Shown one piece after another: positions 7,402-15,839 of a stretch of 64,000 nucleotides of DNA. The position numbers were made by a program, and so were the translations under genes. The notes under the pieces were generated by a model that was not told the origin of the DNA, searched no databases, and was given only the letters and a program-made list of their open reading frames with translations. This DNA is from Streptomyces sp. AC558_RSS880. GTDB lineage: Bacteria > Actinomycetota > Actinomycetes > Streptomycetales > Streptomycetaceae. The DNA lies in contig NZ_JAGMUJ010000159.1 in the NCBI RefSeq assembly GCF_019049255.1, positions 143,871 through 207,870 on the forward strand. The letters run 5' to 3'. The stretch's first letter is position 1; each line of letters starts with the position of its first letter.

Positions 7402-9021
7402 GTGAGTCGACCCCGCATTGTGATCGTCGGTGCCGGCTTCGCCGGATACCGCACGGCCCGGACACTCTCCCGACTGGCCCGCGGCCGCGCCGAGATCGTC
7501 CTGCTCAACCCGACCGACTACTTCCTATACCTGCCCCTGCTGCCCCAGGTCGCCGCCGGCGTCCTGGAACCGCGCCGGGTCACCGTCTCCCTCTCCGGCA
7601 CGCTGCCGCACGTGAAGCTGGTGCTGGGGGAGTCCGACCGCATCGACCTCGACGCGCGGCAGGTGCACTACACCGGGCCCGAGGGCGAGGGCGGCACCCT
7701 CGGCTACGACCGGCTGGTCCTCGCGGCCGGCAGCGTCAACAAGCTGCTGCCGATCCCCGGTGTCGCCGAACACGCCCACGGCTTCCGCGGCCTGCCCGAA
7801 GCGCTGTACCTGCGTGACCACGTGACCCGGCAGGTGGAGCTCGCCGCCGCCACCGACGATCCCAGGAGCTGCGCCTCCCGCTGCACCTTCGTCGTGGTCG
7901 GCGCCGGTTACACCGGCACCGAAGTCGCCGCGCACGGGCAGCTGTTCACCGACGCGCAGGTCGCCAGGCACCCGATGCGGACCGGGATGCGGCCGCGCTG
8001 GATGCTGCTGGACATCGCCGACCGGGTCCTGCCCGAGCTGGACGAACGGCTCTCCCGCACGGCCGACACCGTGCTGCGGGAACGGGGCGTGGACGTGCGG
8101 ATGGGCACCTCCGTGAAGGAGGCCACGCACGACGGAGTGCTGCTGACCGACGGGGAGTTCGTCGACACCCGCACCCTGGTGTGGTGCGTGGGCGTACGCC
8201 CCGACCCGCTCGCCGAGTCCCTCGGACTGCCCATGGAACGCGGCCGGCTGCTCGTCGACCCGCATCTCCAGGTGCCGGGCCGCCCCGAGGTGTTCGCCTG
8301 CGGGGACGCCGCCGCGGTGCCCGACCTGGAGAAGCCCGGCTCGTACACCCCGATGACCGCGCAGCACGCCTGGCGGCAGGGCAAGGTGTGCGCGCACAAC
8401 GTCGCCGCGTCGTTCGGCGACGGTGAGCGGCGCGCCTACCGGCACAAGGACATGGGGTTCGTGGTGGACCTGGGCGGCGTCAAGGCCGCCGCCAACCCGC
8501 TCGGCGTGAACCTGTCCGGGCCGGCGGCGGGGGCGGTCACCCGCGGCTACCACCTCGCGGCGATGCCGGGCAACCGGGTCCGGGTGGCCGCCGACTGGCT
8601 CCTCGACGCCGTACTGCCGCGCCAGGCCGTCCAGTTGGGGCTCGTACGGTCCTGGTCGGTGCCGCTGGACACCGCGTCCCCGGAGCTGGCGCGGGTGCCG
8701 GGTGAACCGGGGCGGGGACAGTCGTCCGGGGACGGGACACGGCCGCCGGCGGCTGCCCGGCCGGGCTCGGAGCCGGTGAGGAACCGGGCTGGTGGTGAAC
8801 CGGCGAAGGGTCAGCCCGGTGGTGAGCCCGCGAAGGGTCAGCCTGGCGGTGAACCGGCGAAGGGTCAGCCCGGTGGCGAACCCGCGAAGAGCCGGCCCAG
8901 CGGTGAGCCCGCGAAGGACCGGCCCGCCGTCACCCCGCCCCCCGATCAGCCGCCGCCCGGTCCCGACGTCGCGCCCGGCCCCGTCAGGCGCACCGACCGC
9001 CCCACCGAAGGAGACTCATGA
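7402..9021 (+). CDS. type II NADH dehydrogenase-like FAD oxidoreductase with a C-terminal repeat tail
   Basis: A 539-aa NDH-2 type enzyme. The first dinucleotide-fold motif IVIVGAGFAGYRTA is at the N-terminus, the second FVVVGAGYTGTEVAA near 164, and the FAD-binding ACGDAA near 298. Such enzymes pass electrons from NADH to quinone at the membrane without pumping protons. The catalytic body ends near residue 430. The rest is a disordered Pro/Gly/Lys-rich tail with five 9-residue repeats (GGEPAKGQP type). The GTG at 7402 was chosen because GGAGG lies 6 bp upstream and the NAD motif follows at once. Its stop overlaps the transketolase ATG. Confidence 0.9.
   Translation: MSRPRIVIVGAGFAGYRTARTLSRLARGRAEIVLLNPTDYFLYLPLLPQVAAGVLEPRRVTVSLSGTLPHVKLVLGESDRIDLDARQVHYTGPEGEGGTLGYDRLVLAAGSVNKLLPIPGVAEHAHGFRGLPEALYLRDHVTRQVELAAATDDPRSCASRCTFVVVGAGYTGTEVAAHGQLFTDAQVARHPMRTGMRPRWMLLDIADRVLPELDERLSRTADTVLRERGVDVRMGTSVKEATHDGVLLTDGEFVDTRTLVWCVGVRPDPLAESLGLPMERGRLLVDPHLQVPGRPEVFACGDAAAVPDLEKPGSYTPMTAQHAWRQGKVCAHNVAASFGDGERRAYRHKDMGFVVDLGGVKAAANPLGVNLSGPAAGAVTRGYHLAAMPGNRVRVAADWLLDAVLPRQAVQLGLVRSWSVPLDTASPELARVPGEPGRGQSSGDGTRPPAAARPGSEPVRNRAGGEPAKGQPGGEPAKGQPGGEPAKGQPGGEPAKSRPSGEPAKDRPAVTPPPDQPPPGPDVAPGPVRRTDRPTEGDS
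8791..8925 (+). repeat. 27-bp tandem repeat, five copies, inside the NDH-2 gene
   Basis: Five in-frame 27-bp units encode GGEPAKGQP, GGEPAKGQP, GGEPAKGQP, GGEPAKSRP and SGEPAKDRP. The first three units differ only at silent positions; the last two diverge. The array sits in the low-complexity C-terminal tail and is flanked by more Pro-rich codons, so copy number could change without breaking the enzyme domain. Confidence 0.9.
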
Positions 9022-10865
9022 ACACCGGTGAACTCGTCGAGCTCGGGCAGCAGCTGCGGGTGGACAGTGTCCGCGCCGCGGCCGCCGCGGGCTCCGGGCA
9101 CCCCACGTCGTCGATGTCCGCGGCGGACCTGATGGCCGTGCTGTTCGCCCGCCACTTCCGCTACGACTTCGAGCACCCCGACCACCCGGGCAACGACCGC
9201 TTCGTCCTCTCCAAGGGCCACGCCTCGCCCCTGATGTACGCCACCTACAAGGCGACCGGCGCCATCGACGACGAGGAACTGCTCACCTTCCGCAAGAACG
9301 GCAGCCGCCTCGAAGGGCACCCCACCCCCCGCCGGCTGCCCTGGGTCGAGACGGCCACCGGCTCCCTCGGCCAGGGCCTCCCCATCGGCGTCGGCATCGC
9401 GCTGGCCGGGAAGCGGCCGGCCCCCACCGACCACCGGGTGTGGGTGCTGTGCGGTGACAGCGAACTGGCCGAGGGTTCCATCTGGGAGGCCGCCGAGCAC
9501 GCCGCGTACGAGAACCTGGACAACCTCACGCTGATCGTGGACGTCAACCGGCTCGGGCAGCGCGGCCCCACCCGGCACGGCCACGACCTGGACGCCTACG
9601 CCCGCCGCTTCCAGGCCTTCGGCTGGCACACCGTCGAAGTGGACGGCCACGACGTGGACGCCGTCGACCGCGCCTACGGGGAGGCCCTGTCCACCAGGGG
9701 CCAGCCCACCGCGGTCCTCGCCCGCACCCTCAAGGGCAAGGGCGTCGAGGCGGTCCAGGACCGCGAGGGCCTGCACGGCAAACCGCTGCCCGAGGCCGAA
9801 GAGGCCATCGCGGAACTCGGCGGCCCCCGCGACCTGCGCATCCGGGTGGAGCGGCCGCCCGCCGACGGGGCGCCGCCCGCCGGGCACACCGGCCGGCCCG
9901 AACTGCCCCGCTGGGACAAGGGCGAGGAGGTGGCCACCCGGAACGCCTTCGGTGAGGCGCTGACCGCCCTCGGCACCGCGCGCGATGACGTCGTCGTCCT
10001 CGACGGGGAGGTCGGCGACTCCACCCGCGCGGAGGCGTTCGCCAAGGAACACCCCGAGCGCTACTTCGAGTGCTACATCGCCGAGCAGCAGATGGTCGCC
10101 GCGGCGGTCGGCATGGCGACCCGCGGCCGGGTGCCGTACGCCGCCACCTTCGCGGCCTTCCTCACCCGCGCCCACGACTTCATCCGCATGGCGTCGATCA
10201 GCGGTTCCGGGATCAACCTCGTCGGCTCGCACGCGGGCGTCGCCATCGGCCAGGACGGCCCCAGCCAGATGGGCCTGGAGGACCTGGCGATGATGCGGGC
10301 GGTGCACGGCTCGACCGTGCTGTACCCGTGCGACGCCAACCAGACCGCGCGGCTGGTCGCCGCGATGGCCGGCCTGGACGGCATCCGCTACCTGCGCACC
10401 TCGCGCGGTGCGAGCCCGGTGATCTACGGCCCCGACGAGGAGTTCCCCGTCGGCGGCAGCAAGGTGCTGCGCTCCTCCGACCGCGACCGGCTCACCCTCG
10501 TCGCGGCGGGCGTCACCGTGCCCGAGGCGCTGGCCGCCGCCCAGGCCCTGGAGGGGGAGGGCATCGCCGTGCGGGTGATCGACCTGTACTCGGTGAAGCC
10601 GGTCGACCGGGAGACGCTGCGCACGGCCGCCGAGGAGACCGGCTGCCTGATGACGGTGGAGGACCACCACCCGGAGGGCGGCCTCGGGGACGCGGTCGCC
10701 GAGGCCTTCGCCGACGGGAGCCCCGTACCGCGCCTGGTGCGGCTGGCCGTGCGCGACATGCCGGGCTCGGCCTCCCCCGAGGAGCAGCTGCACGCCGCCG
10801 GCATCGACGCCGAGTCGATCGCGGCGGCCGGCCGGCTGCTGGTGGGGGAGGCGATCGTGTCGTGA
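9018..10865 (+). CDS. transketolase (fused N- and C-terminal halves)
   Basis: A 615-aa transketolase. The thiamine diphosphate half has GSGHPTSS near 26, SKGHASPLMYA and GDSELAEGS near 145; the pyrimidine-binding half has ECYIAEQQMVAAAVG with the catalytic Glu near 355, and HAGVAIGQDGPSQMG. It transfers two-carbon ketol units between sugar phosphates in the non-oxidative pentose phosphate pathway. It is shorter than the ~690-aa housekeeping TktA type and probably a second copy in this genome (inference). The ATGA overlap with NDH-2 and GTGA overlap with the LigD-type polymerase show translational coupling. Confidence 0.92.
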   Translation: MNTGELVELGQQLRVDSVRAAAAAGSGHPTSSMSAADLMAVLFARHFRYDFEHPDHPGNDRFVLSKGHASPLMYATYKATGAIDDEELLTFRKNGSRLEGHPTPRRLPWVETATGSLGQGLPIGVGIALAGKRPAPTDHRVWVLCGDSELAEGSIWEAAEHAAYENLDNLTLIVDVNRLGQRGPTRHGHDLDAYARRFQAFGWHTVEVDGHDVDAVDRAYGEALSTRGQPTAVLARTLKGKGVEAVQDREGLHGKPLPEAEEAIAELGGPRDLRIRVERPPADGAPPAGHTGRPELPRWDKGEEVATRNAFGEALTALGTARDDVVVLDGEVGDSTRAEAFAKEHPERYFECYIAEQQMVAAAVGMATRGRVPYAATFAAFLTRAHDFIRMASISGSGINLVGSHAGVAIGQDGPSQMGLEDLAMMRAVHGSTVLYPCDANQTARLVAAMAGLDGIRYLRTSRGASPVIYGPDEEFPVGGSKVLRSSDRDRLTLVAAGVTVPEALAAAQALEGEGIAVRVIDLYSVKPVDRETLRTAAEETGCLMTVEDHHPEGGLGDAVAEAFADGSPVPRLVRLAVRDMPGSASPEEQLHAAGIDAESIAAAGRLLVGEAIVS

Positions 10866-11788
10866 GCGACGACGGTGCGCGCACCGTACGGGCCGGCCGC
10901 CGCACGGTGGAGATCCACCGGCCGGGGAAGGTGCTCTTCCCCGGCGGCGGGGACGCCGAGGAGTACACCAAGGGCGACCTCGTCGACTACCACCGGGCCG
11001 TCGCCCCGTTCATGCTGCCGCACCTGCGGGGCCGCCCGCTGATGCTGGACCGGCGCCCGGACGGCGTCGACGGACCGACGTTCATGCAGAAGAACACCCC
11101 GGACGGTTACCCGGACTGGATCACCCGCGCCGAGGTCGCCAAGGAGGGCGGCACCGTCACGCACACCGTGTGCGACGACACCGCCACCCTCCTCTACCTC
11201 GTCGACCAGGCGAGCATCACCCTGCACCGCTGGCTGTCCCGCACCGACCGGATCAACCGGCCGGACCGGCTGGTGTTCGACCTCGACCCGTCCGGTGACG
11301 ACTTCGAGACGGTGCGGGAGGCCGCGCGGCTGCTGGGGGAACTGCTGGACGAGCTGGACCTGCCCTCGGCGCTGATGACCACCGGCTCCCGGGGCCTGCA
11401 CGTCATCGTGCCGCTGACCGGCAACGACGACTTCGACGACGTACGCGCCTTCGCCCGCGAGACCGCCGACACCCTCGCCGCCGCCCACCCCGACCGGCTC
11501 ACCACCGCCGCCCGCAAGAAGGACCGCGGCGACCGGCTCTACCTCGACGTGCAGCGCAACGCCTACGCGCAGACCGCGGTCGCCCCCTACACCGTCCGCG
11601 CCCTGCCCGGCGCCCCCGTCGCCGTGCCCGTCTCCTGGGACCAGCTGGACGATCCGGACCTGCACGCCCGCCGCTGGACCGTCGCCGACGCCGTCGAGCA
11701 GGCCCGCACCGACCCGTGGTCGGCCCTGCCGCGCCGGGGACGCGCCCTGGGCCCCGCCCGCCGCCGGCTGGCCGCGCTGCGGGACTGA
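10862..11788 (+). CDS. stand-alone LigD-type NHEJ polymerase domain protein
   Basis: A 308-aa protein equal to the polymerase (PrimPol) domain of bacterial LigD. The catalytic D-x-D is in FDLDPSGDDF near 140, and the second motif TTGSRGLHVIVPL near 175; both are intact. These polymerases add ribonucleotides and fill gaps at double-strand breaks together with Ku and a DNA ligase, neither of which is next to it here. The GTG start overlaps the transketolase stop (GTGA), so it is the third gene of a coupled operon with NDH-2 and transketolase. Confidence 0.92.
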   Translation: MSDDGARTVRAGRRTVEIHRPGKVLFPGGGDAEEYTKGDLVDYHRAVAPFMLPHLRGRPLMLDRRPDGVDGPTFMQKNTPDGYPDWITRAEVAKEGGTVTHTVCDDTATLLYLVDQASITLHRWLSRTDRINRPDRLVFDLDPSGDDFETVREAARLLGELLDELDLPSALMTTGSRGLHVIVPLTGNDDFDDVRAFARETADTLAAAHPDRLTTAARKKDRGDRLYLDVQRNAYAQTAVAPYTVRALPGAPVAVPVSWDQLDDPDLHARRWTVADAVEQARTDPWSALPRRGRALGPARRRLAALRD

Positions 11789-11896
11789 ACGACGTCGACG
11801 CCCCTGCGGCCGGGCGCGATGCCCGGTCGTGAGGAGCGGCTGAACGCACGGAGGTTTGGCGAACACACTTACGGCCATACGGAGGGGGAGGTGGCC

Positions 11897-12268
11897 ATGT
11901 CGAACACAAAGAACACCGAAGAGCCACAGGGTTCACAGGAAACCCAGGACTCACAGGAATCCCGCACATCAACGGACGACAACAGGACCACCAAGCGGCC
12001 GAGCCCGATGGAACTGCTGCGCCAGGCGCGCGGCCAGCTCGCGGAGCTCACCGGGATGGAAGCCGAGTCCGTGTCGTCCTTCGAGCAGACGGAGGAGGGC
12101 TGGTCGCTCGAGGTCGAGGTCCTCGAACTCGAGCGGGTGCCCGACACGATGAGCCTGATGGCGAGTTACCAGGTCGAGCTGGACCCCGACGGCGAGCTCA
12201 CCGGGTACCGGCGCGTCCGCCGTTACGAGCGCGGGCGGGCCGATCCACACAGGCCCGGCGGCCGTTAG
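11897..12268 (+). CDS. gvpO: gas vesicle protein GvpO
   Basis: A 123-aa protein. Residues 1-37 are polar and rich in Gln/Ser/Thr/Asp, and the remainder (PMELLRQARGQLAELTG, then SLMASYQVELDPDGELTGY and RRYERGR) matches GvpO. GvpO is an accessory protein needed for vesicle formation in haloarchaea and found in actinobacterial clusters. It is first in the ten-gene gvp operon; the ATG follows a strong GGAGGGGGAGG ribosome site. About 108 bp of non-coding sequence lies upstream and must hold the operon promoter. Confidence 0.92.
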   Translation: MSNTKNTEEPQGSQETQDSQESRTSTDDNRTTKRPSPMELLRQARGQLAELTGMEAESVSSFEQTEEGWSLEVEVLELERVPDTMSLMASYQVELDPDGELTGYRRVRRYERGRADPHRPGGR

Positions 12269-12314
12269 GCCGCCCGGCCGGACCCACACCCACAGACAAG
12301 GAGGGACAGTCGGC

Positions 12315-12749
12315 ATGACAGTCGTACCGGCACAGCAGACCGGTGGTGGGGGCGGCAGCAGCGGCCTCTACGACGTGCTTGAGCTCGTTCTGGACAGGGG
12401 GCTCGTCATCGATGCGTTCGTGCGCGTGTCCCTGGTCGGCATCGAAATTCTCAAGATCGACGTCCGTGTCGTCGTCGCCAGCGTCGACACCTATCTCCGC
12501 TTCGCCGAGGCGTGCAACCGCCTCGACCTGGAGGCCGGGCCCCGCAAGAGCCCGGGCCTGCCCGAGATCGTGGGCGAGGTCACCGAGTCCGGCGCCCGCG
12601 GCAAGTCCAAGGGGGCGCTGTCCGGCGCCGCCGAGACCATCTCCGACGCCTTCAAGCAGGCGCGTGACGGTGGTGACGAGCGTGAGACGGAGTCCCGTCC
12701 GCGTGCCCGCAAGAGCACCGCGGCCCGTCGGAAGGAGGAGCAGGAGTGA
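12315..12749 (+). CDS. gvpA: gas vesicle structural protein GvpA family
   Basis: A 144-aa protein whose core (SSGLYDVLELVLDRGLVIDAF, then VSLVGIEILKIDVRVVVASV and DTYLRFAEA) is the conserved GvpA fold of helix, beta-hairpin and helix that builds the vesicle shell. It is longer than cyanobacterial GvpA (~70 aa) because of a ~65-residue charged C-terminal tail, as in other Streptomyces GvpA proteins. It has its own AAGGAGGG ribosome site and is separated from gvpO by 46 bp. The next gene starts within its stop codon. Confidence 0.93.
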   Translation: MTVVPAQQTGGGGGSSGLYDVLELVLDRGLVIDAFVRVSLVGIEILKIDVRVVVASVDTYLRFAEACNRLDLEAGPRKSPGLPEIVGEVTESGARGKSKGALSGAAETISDAFKQARDGGDERETESRPRARKSTAARRKEEQE

Positions 12750-13519
12750 GCACGTACGTCTACGGCATCACGGCGGTCTCGCACCCCGGTCTTCCCGAGG
12801 GCATGGGCGGCGTCGGCGACCCGCCGCTGCCGGTGCGCGTCCTGCGCGAGGGCGAACTGGCGGCCCTGGTCAGTGACGCCCCCGAGGGGCTGCGCCCCAA
12901 GCGCAGGGAACTGCTCGCCCACCAGAACGTGCTCAGCGAGGCCGGCGCGGCCGGCTGTGTGCTGCCCATGCGCTTCGGCAGCGTCGCCCCGGACGACGAC
13001 GCCGTCACCGGTGTCCTCGCCGAGCGCGCCGAGCACTACGCGGAGCGGCTGCGGGCCCTGGACGGCCGGGTCGAGTACAACGTCAAGGCCAACCACGTCG
13101 AGGACGCCGTCCTGCACCACGTGATGGCCGGCAACCCGGAGATCCGCGCCCTCGCGGAGGCCAACCGGCGGTCCGGCGGCGGAAGCTACGAGCAGAAGAT
13201 CCAGCTCGGCGAGATGGTCGCCGCCGCCGTCAAGGACAAGGAAGCCGAGGACGCCCTCGCGCTGGAGCGGGCCCTGGAGACGGCCGCCGACGCGGTGAGC
13301 GTGGGCCCCGAGTCCACGGGCTGGCTCGCCAATGTGTCGTACCTGGTGCGGCGCGATACGGCGGAGGAGTTCCTGGCAGCGGTGGAACAGGCCCGCAAGG
13401 ACCTGCCCCACCTCGAAGTGCGTCTGAACGGCCCGCTGCCGCCGTACAGCTTCGTCGAGCCCGGCCCGGCCGAGCCGGCGGGCACCGCGGCCGGCGGAGC
13501 GGACACCGGAGCGGGGTGA
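12746..13519 (+). CDS. gvpF: gas vesicle protein GvpF
   Basis: A 257-aa member of the GvpL/GvpF family: MSTYVYGITA at the start, VLPMRFGSVAPDDDAV, GRVEYNVKANHVEDAVL and a C-terminal GWLANVSYLVRRDTAEEFL with LNGPLPPYSFV. GvpF proteins are minor components that bind GvpA during nucleation of the vesicle. The first of two paralogues in this operon. It overlaps gvpA by 4 bp (GTGA). Confidence 0.93.
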   Translation: MSTYVYGITAVSHPGLPEGMGGVGDPPLPVRVLREGELAALVSDAPEGLRPKRRELLAHQNVLSEAGAAGCVLPMRFGSVAPDDDAVTGVLAERAEHYAERLRALDGRVEYNVKANHVEDAVLHHVMAGNPEIRALAEANRRSGGGSYEQKIQLGEMVAAAVKDKEAEDALALERALETAADAVSVGPESTGWLANVSYLVRRDTAEEFLAAVEQARKDLPHLEVRLNGPLPPYSFVEPGPAEPAGTAAGGADTGAG

Positions 13520-13523
13520 CGAC

Positions 13524-13790
13524 ATGGGCCTGATCTCCGAGGTGCTGCTGCTGCCGTTCGCCCCGGTGCGCGGCAGCGGCTGGGCCATCAGGCAGGTGCT
13601 CCGGGAAGCGGAACGCATTTACTACGACCCCGCCACGATACGGGCCGAACTGGCGCGACTGGAGGAGCAGCTGGAGGCCGGAGAGGTCACCGAGGAGGAG
13701 TTCGACCGGCAGGAGGACGAACTCCTCGACCGGTTGGAGACAGCGACGCGCACCGGCGCGGGTACAGGGGACGGGACGGCAGGACAGTGA
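13524..13790 (+). CDS. gvpG: gas vesicle protein GvpG
   Basis: An 88-aa protein with the GvpG signature: the hydrophobic start GLISEVLLLPFAPVRG followed by a helical charged region EAERIYYDPATIRAELARLE and a Glu-rich C-terminus. GvpG is an essential accessory protein of vesicle assembly that interacts with GvpA/GvpF. Encoded 4 bp after gvpF and overlapping gvpY by 4 bp. Confidence 0.93.
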   Translation: MGLISEVLLLPFAPVRGSGWAIRQVLREAERIYYDPATIRAELARLEEQLEAGEVTEEEFDRQEDELLDRLETATRTGAGTGDGTAGQ

Positions 13791-14359
13791 ATCGAACGGG
13801 ACTGGGCCTCGCGATCGGGGCCGGATATCTGCTCGGACGGACCAAGAAGCTGAAGATGGCACTCGCCGTCGGCGGCATGGTGGCGGGCAAGAAGCTGAAC
13901 CTCAGCCCGCGCATGGTCGCGGACGTGGTGTCGCAGCAACTGCGGAACAATCCCCAGTTCAAGGAGCTCGGCGACCAGCTGCGCGGTGATCTGCGGGGCG
14001 TCGGCAAGGCGGCCTCCGGCGCGCTGGTCGAGCGGCAGCTCGACTCCTTCGCCGACCGGCTGCACGGCCGTACCGCCGACATGCGGGACCGGCTGACGGG
14101 CGGCGGACCGAAGGACGACGCCGAAGCGGAGCAGGCCGAGGACGCGGAGGCGGAGGCCCGGGAGCCGACGGAGGCCCGGGAGTCGGCGGACGAGCCGGCT
14201 CCCGAGCGGCCGGCCGGGAAGGCACCGGGGAAGAAGGCCGCCCCCGTGAAGAAGGCGGCGGCGAAGAAGACGGCCCCCGCGAAGAAGGCGGCCGCCAAGA
14301 AGACCGCAGCCGCGTCCCGCGGCGCCCGCTCCCGCACGTCGAAGGGAGGCGGTGAGTGA
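13787..14359 (+). CDS. gvpY: gas vesicle cluster protein GvpY
   Basis: A 190-aa protein found only in actinobacterial gvp clusters. It has an N-terminal GAGYLLGRTKKLKMALAVGG segment, moderately hydrophobic with basic residues, an amphipathic middle, and from residue ~150 a Lys/Ala-rich histone-H1-like tail with repeats of KKAAAKKTA type. The role of GvpY is unknown; the basic tail contrasts with the acidic tail of the next protein, so a direct charge-based contact is possible (inference). Start GTG overlaps the gvpG stop. Confidence 0.85.
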   Translation: MNRTGLGLAIGAGYLLGRTKKLKMALAVGGMVAGKKLNLSPRMVADVVSQQLRNNPQFKELGDQLRGDLRGVGKAASGALVERQLDSFADRLHGRTADMRDRLTGGGPKDDAEAEQAEDAEAEAREPTEARESADEPAPERPAGKAPGKKAAPVKKAAAKKTAPAKKAAAKKTAAASRGARSRTSKGGGE

Positions 14360-15498
14360 TGACCGAGACCCTCGGACGGGCCGGCTCCGCCGCACGTGAC
14401 GGTGTGAGCGGGGCGACGAAGAACCCGCTCGCCGACGTGGCCCACAGCGAGGCCGCCGATCGGCTCAAGGCCGAGCTGCAGGACTACCTCGCGGCCCAGG
14501 CCACCCGGCTGCTGACCGGCCTCGGCCACAAGCTCGGCGAGACCACGAACAAGCTCAACGACATCGCCGAGGGCAACAGCCCGGGCTTCGCCAAGCTCGC
14601 CCTCGACGGCGGCCGCAAGCTCGCGGAGGGCAAGAGTCCCCTGCGCAGTGCCGTCGAACTCGGTGCCTCACGAGCCAAGGACAATGTGATGGGCGCACTG
14701 AAGGGCCTGGTCGGCGGCAAGGGCAAGCGGAAGAGCTCGGCCGGCAAGAAGCCCACCGTCATCATGGAGCAGATCGACGTCGGGGTGCCGCTGCGCACGG
14801 CGTACGACCAGTGGACCCAGTTCCAGGACTTCAGCACCTTCGCCAAAGGCGTCAAGAACGCCGCCAAGTCCGACGACACCACGTCGGACTGGCAGGCCAA
14901 GGTCTGGTGGTCGAACCGCAGCTGGAAGGCGAAGACCACCGAGCAGGTCCCCGACGACCGCATCGCCTGGTCCTCGGAGGGTGCCAAGGGCACGACGAGG
15001 GGCGTCGTCTCCTTCCACCGCCTCGACGACAGCCTCACCCGCGTCCTGCTGGTCATCGAGTACTACCCCACGGGTCTCTTCGAGAAGACGGGCAACATCT
15101 GGCGCGCCCAGGGGCGCCGCGCCCGGCTCGACCTGAAGAACTTCGCCCGCTTCATCACCATCAAGGGCGAGGCCGAGGACAGCTGGCGGGGCGAGATCCG
15201 CGACGGAGAGGTCGTGCGCAGCCACGAGGACGCCCTCGCCGAGGAGGAGGAGAACGAGGCCCCCGAGGGCGAGCAGGAAGAGGAACCCGAGGGCGAGCAG
15301 GAAGAGGAGCCCGAGGAGGAGTACGAAGGCGAACCCGAGGAGGAGTACGAGGACGAAGAGGGGGAGGAAGAGGAAGAAGAGGAAGAAGAACCGGAGGCGG
15401 CCGAGGAGCCCGCCGACGCCTATGAGGAGGATGAGTACCCGGAGGACGAGTACGAGGACGAGACCGAGGACGAGCAGCCCGAGAGCCGGAGCCGCTGA
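14359..15498 (+). CDS. gvpZ: gas vesicle cluster protein GvpZ (SRPBCC domain, acidic tail)
   Basis: A 379-aa protein. Residues 1-120 are helical; about 133-280 form an SRPBCC/polyketide-cyclase-like domain (VIMEQIDVGVPLRTAYDQWT, IAWSSEGAKGTTRGVVSFH, GLFEKTGNIWRAQGRRARLD). From residue ~290 to the end it is almost pure Glu/Asp with Tyr, over 80 residues. SRPBCC domains bind hydrophobic ligands or act as membrane-linked scaffolds. Its role in vesicles is not known. ATG 14359 was chosen (TGATG with the gvpY stop, GGAGG 9 bp upstream); GTG 14356 adds one residue. Confidence 0.85.
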   Translation: MTETLGRAGSAARDGVSGATKNPLADVAHSEAADRLKAELQDYLAAQATRLLTGLGHKLGETTNKLNDIAEGNSPGFAKLALDGGRKLAEGKSPLRSAVELGASRAKDNVMGALKGLVGGKGKRKSSAGKKPTVIMEQIDVGVPLRTAYDQWTQFQDFSTFAKGVKNAAKSDDTTSDWQAKVWWSNRSWKAKTTEQVPDDRIAWSSEGAKGTTRGVVSFHRLDDSLTRVLLVIEYYPTGLFEKTGNIWRAQGRRARLDLKNFARFITIKGEAEDSWRGEIRDGEVVRSHEDALAEEEENEAPEGEQEEEPEGEQEEEPEEEYEGEPEEEYEDEEGEEEEEEEEEPEAAEEPADAYEEDEYPEDEYEDETEDEQPESRSR

Positions 15499-15839
15499 TG
15501 ACGACCCCCAGCCGGCTTCCCGAGCCGTACGGCCAGGGCAGCGGCGCCAATCTCGCCGACATCCTGGAAAGGGTGCTCGACAAGGGTGTCGTGATCGCGG
15601 GTGACATCCGCATCAACCTGCTGGACATCGAGCTCCTCACCATCAAGCTGCGGCTCGTCGTCGCCTCCGTCGACAAGGCGAAGGAGATGGGGATCGACTG
15701 GTGGGAGTCCGACCCGGCGCTGTCCTCGCGCGCCCGGCGCGACGAACTGGCCAGGGAGAACGCGGAGTTGCGTGAGCGGCTGGCCCGGCTGGAGGAACTG
15801 GGCCTGGAGCCCCGTCGCGCACAGGAGGAGAGCCCGTGA
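15498..15839 (+). CDS. gvpJ: gas vesicle protein GvpJ (GvpA family)
   Basis: A 113-aa GvpA paralogue: ANLADILERVLDKGVVIAGDI followed by RINLLDIELLTIKLRLVVAS, with a Trp-Trp and a short coiled coil (ARENAELRERLARLEELG) at the end. GvpJ is a minor shell component thought to shape the tips. The ATG overlaps the gvpZ stop (TGATG). Confidence 0.9.
   Translation: MTTPSRLPEPYGQGSGANLADILERVLDKGVVIAGDIRINLLDIELLTIKLRLVVASVDKAKEMGIDWWESDPALSSRARRDELARENAELRERLARLEELGLEPRRAQEESP

Noticed and set aside
8791..8925. Tandem repeats considered as a CRISPR array
   Set aside because: The units are directly adjacent with no spacers and are in frame within the NDH-2 gene.
8946..10793. 615-aa minus-strand open frame over transketolase
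   Set aside because: The opposite strand carries a full transketolase with all motifs; the reverse product is low-complexity Gly/Val/Arg.
11854..11880. GTTTGGCG... before gvpO considered as a SigB-type promoter
   Set aside because: The -10 position reads GGCCAT, a poor match to GGGTAC; the gvp promoter could not be placed.
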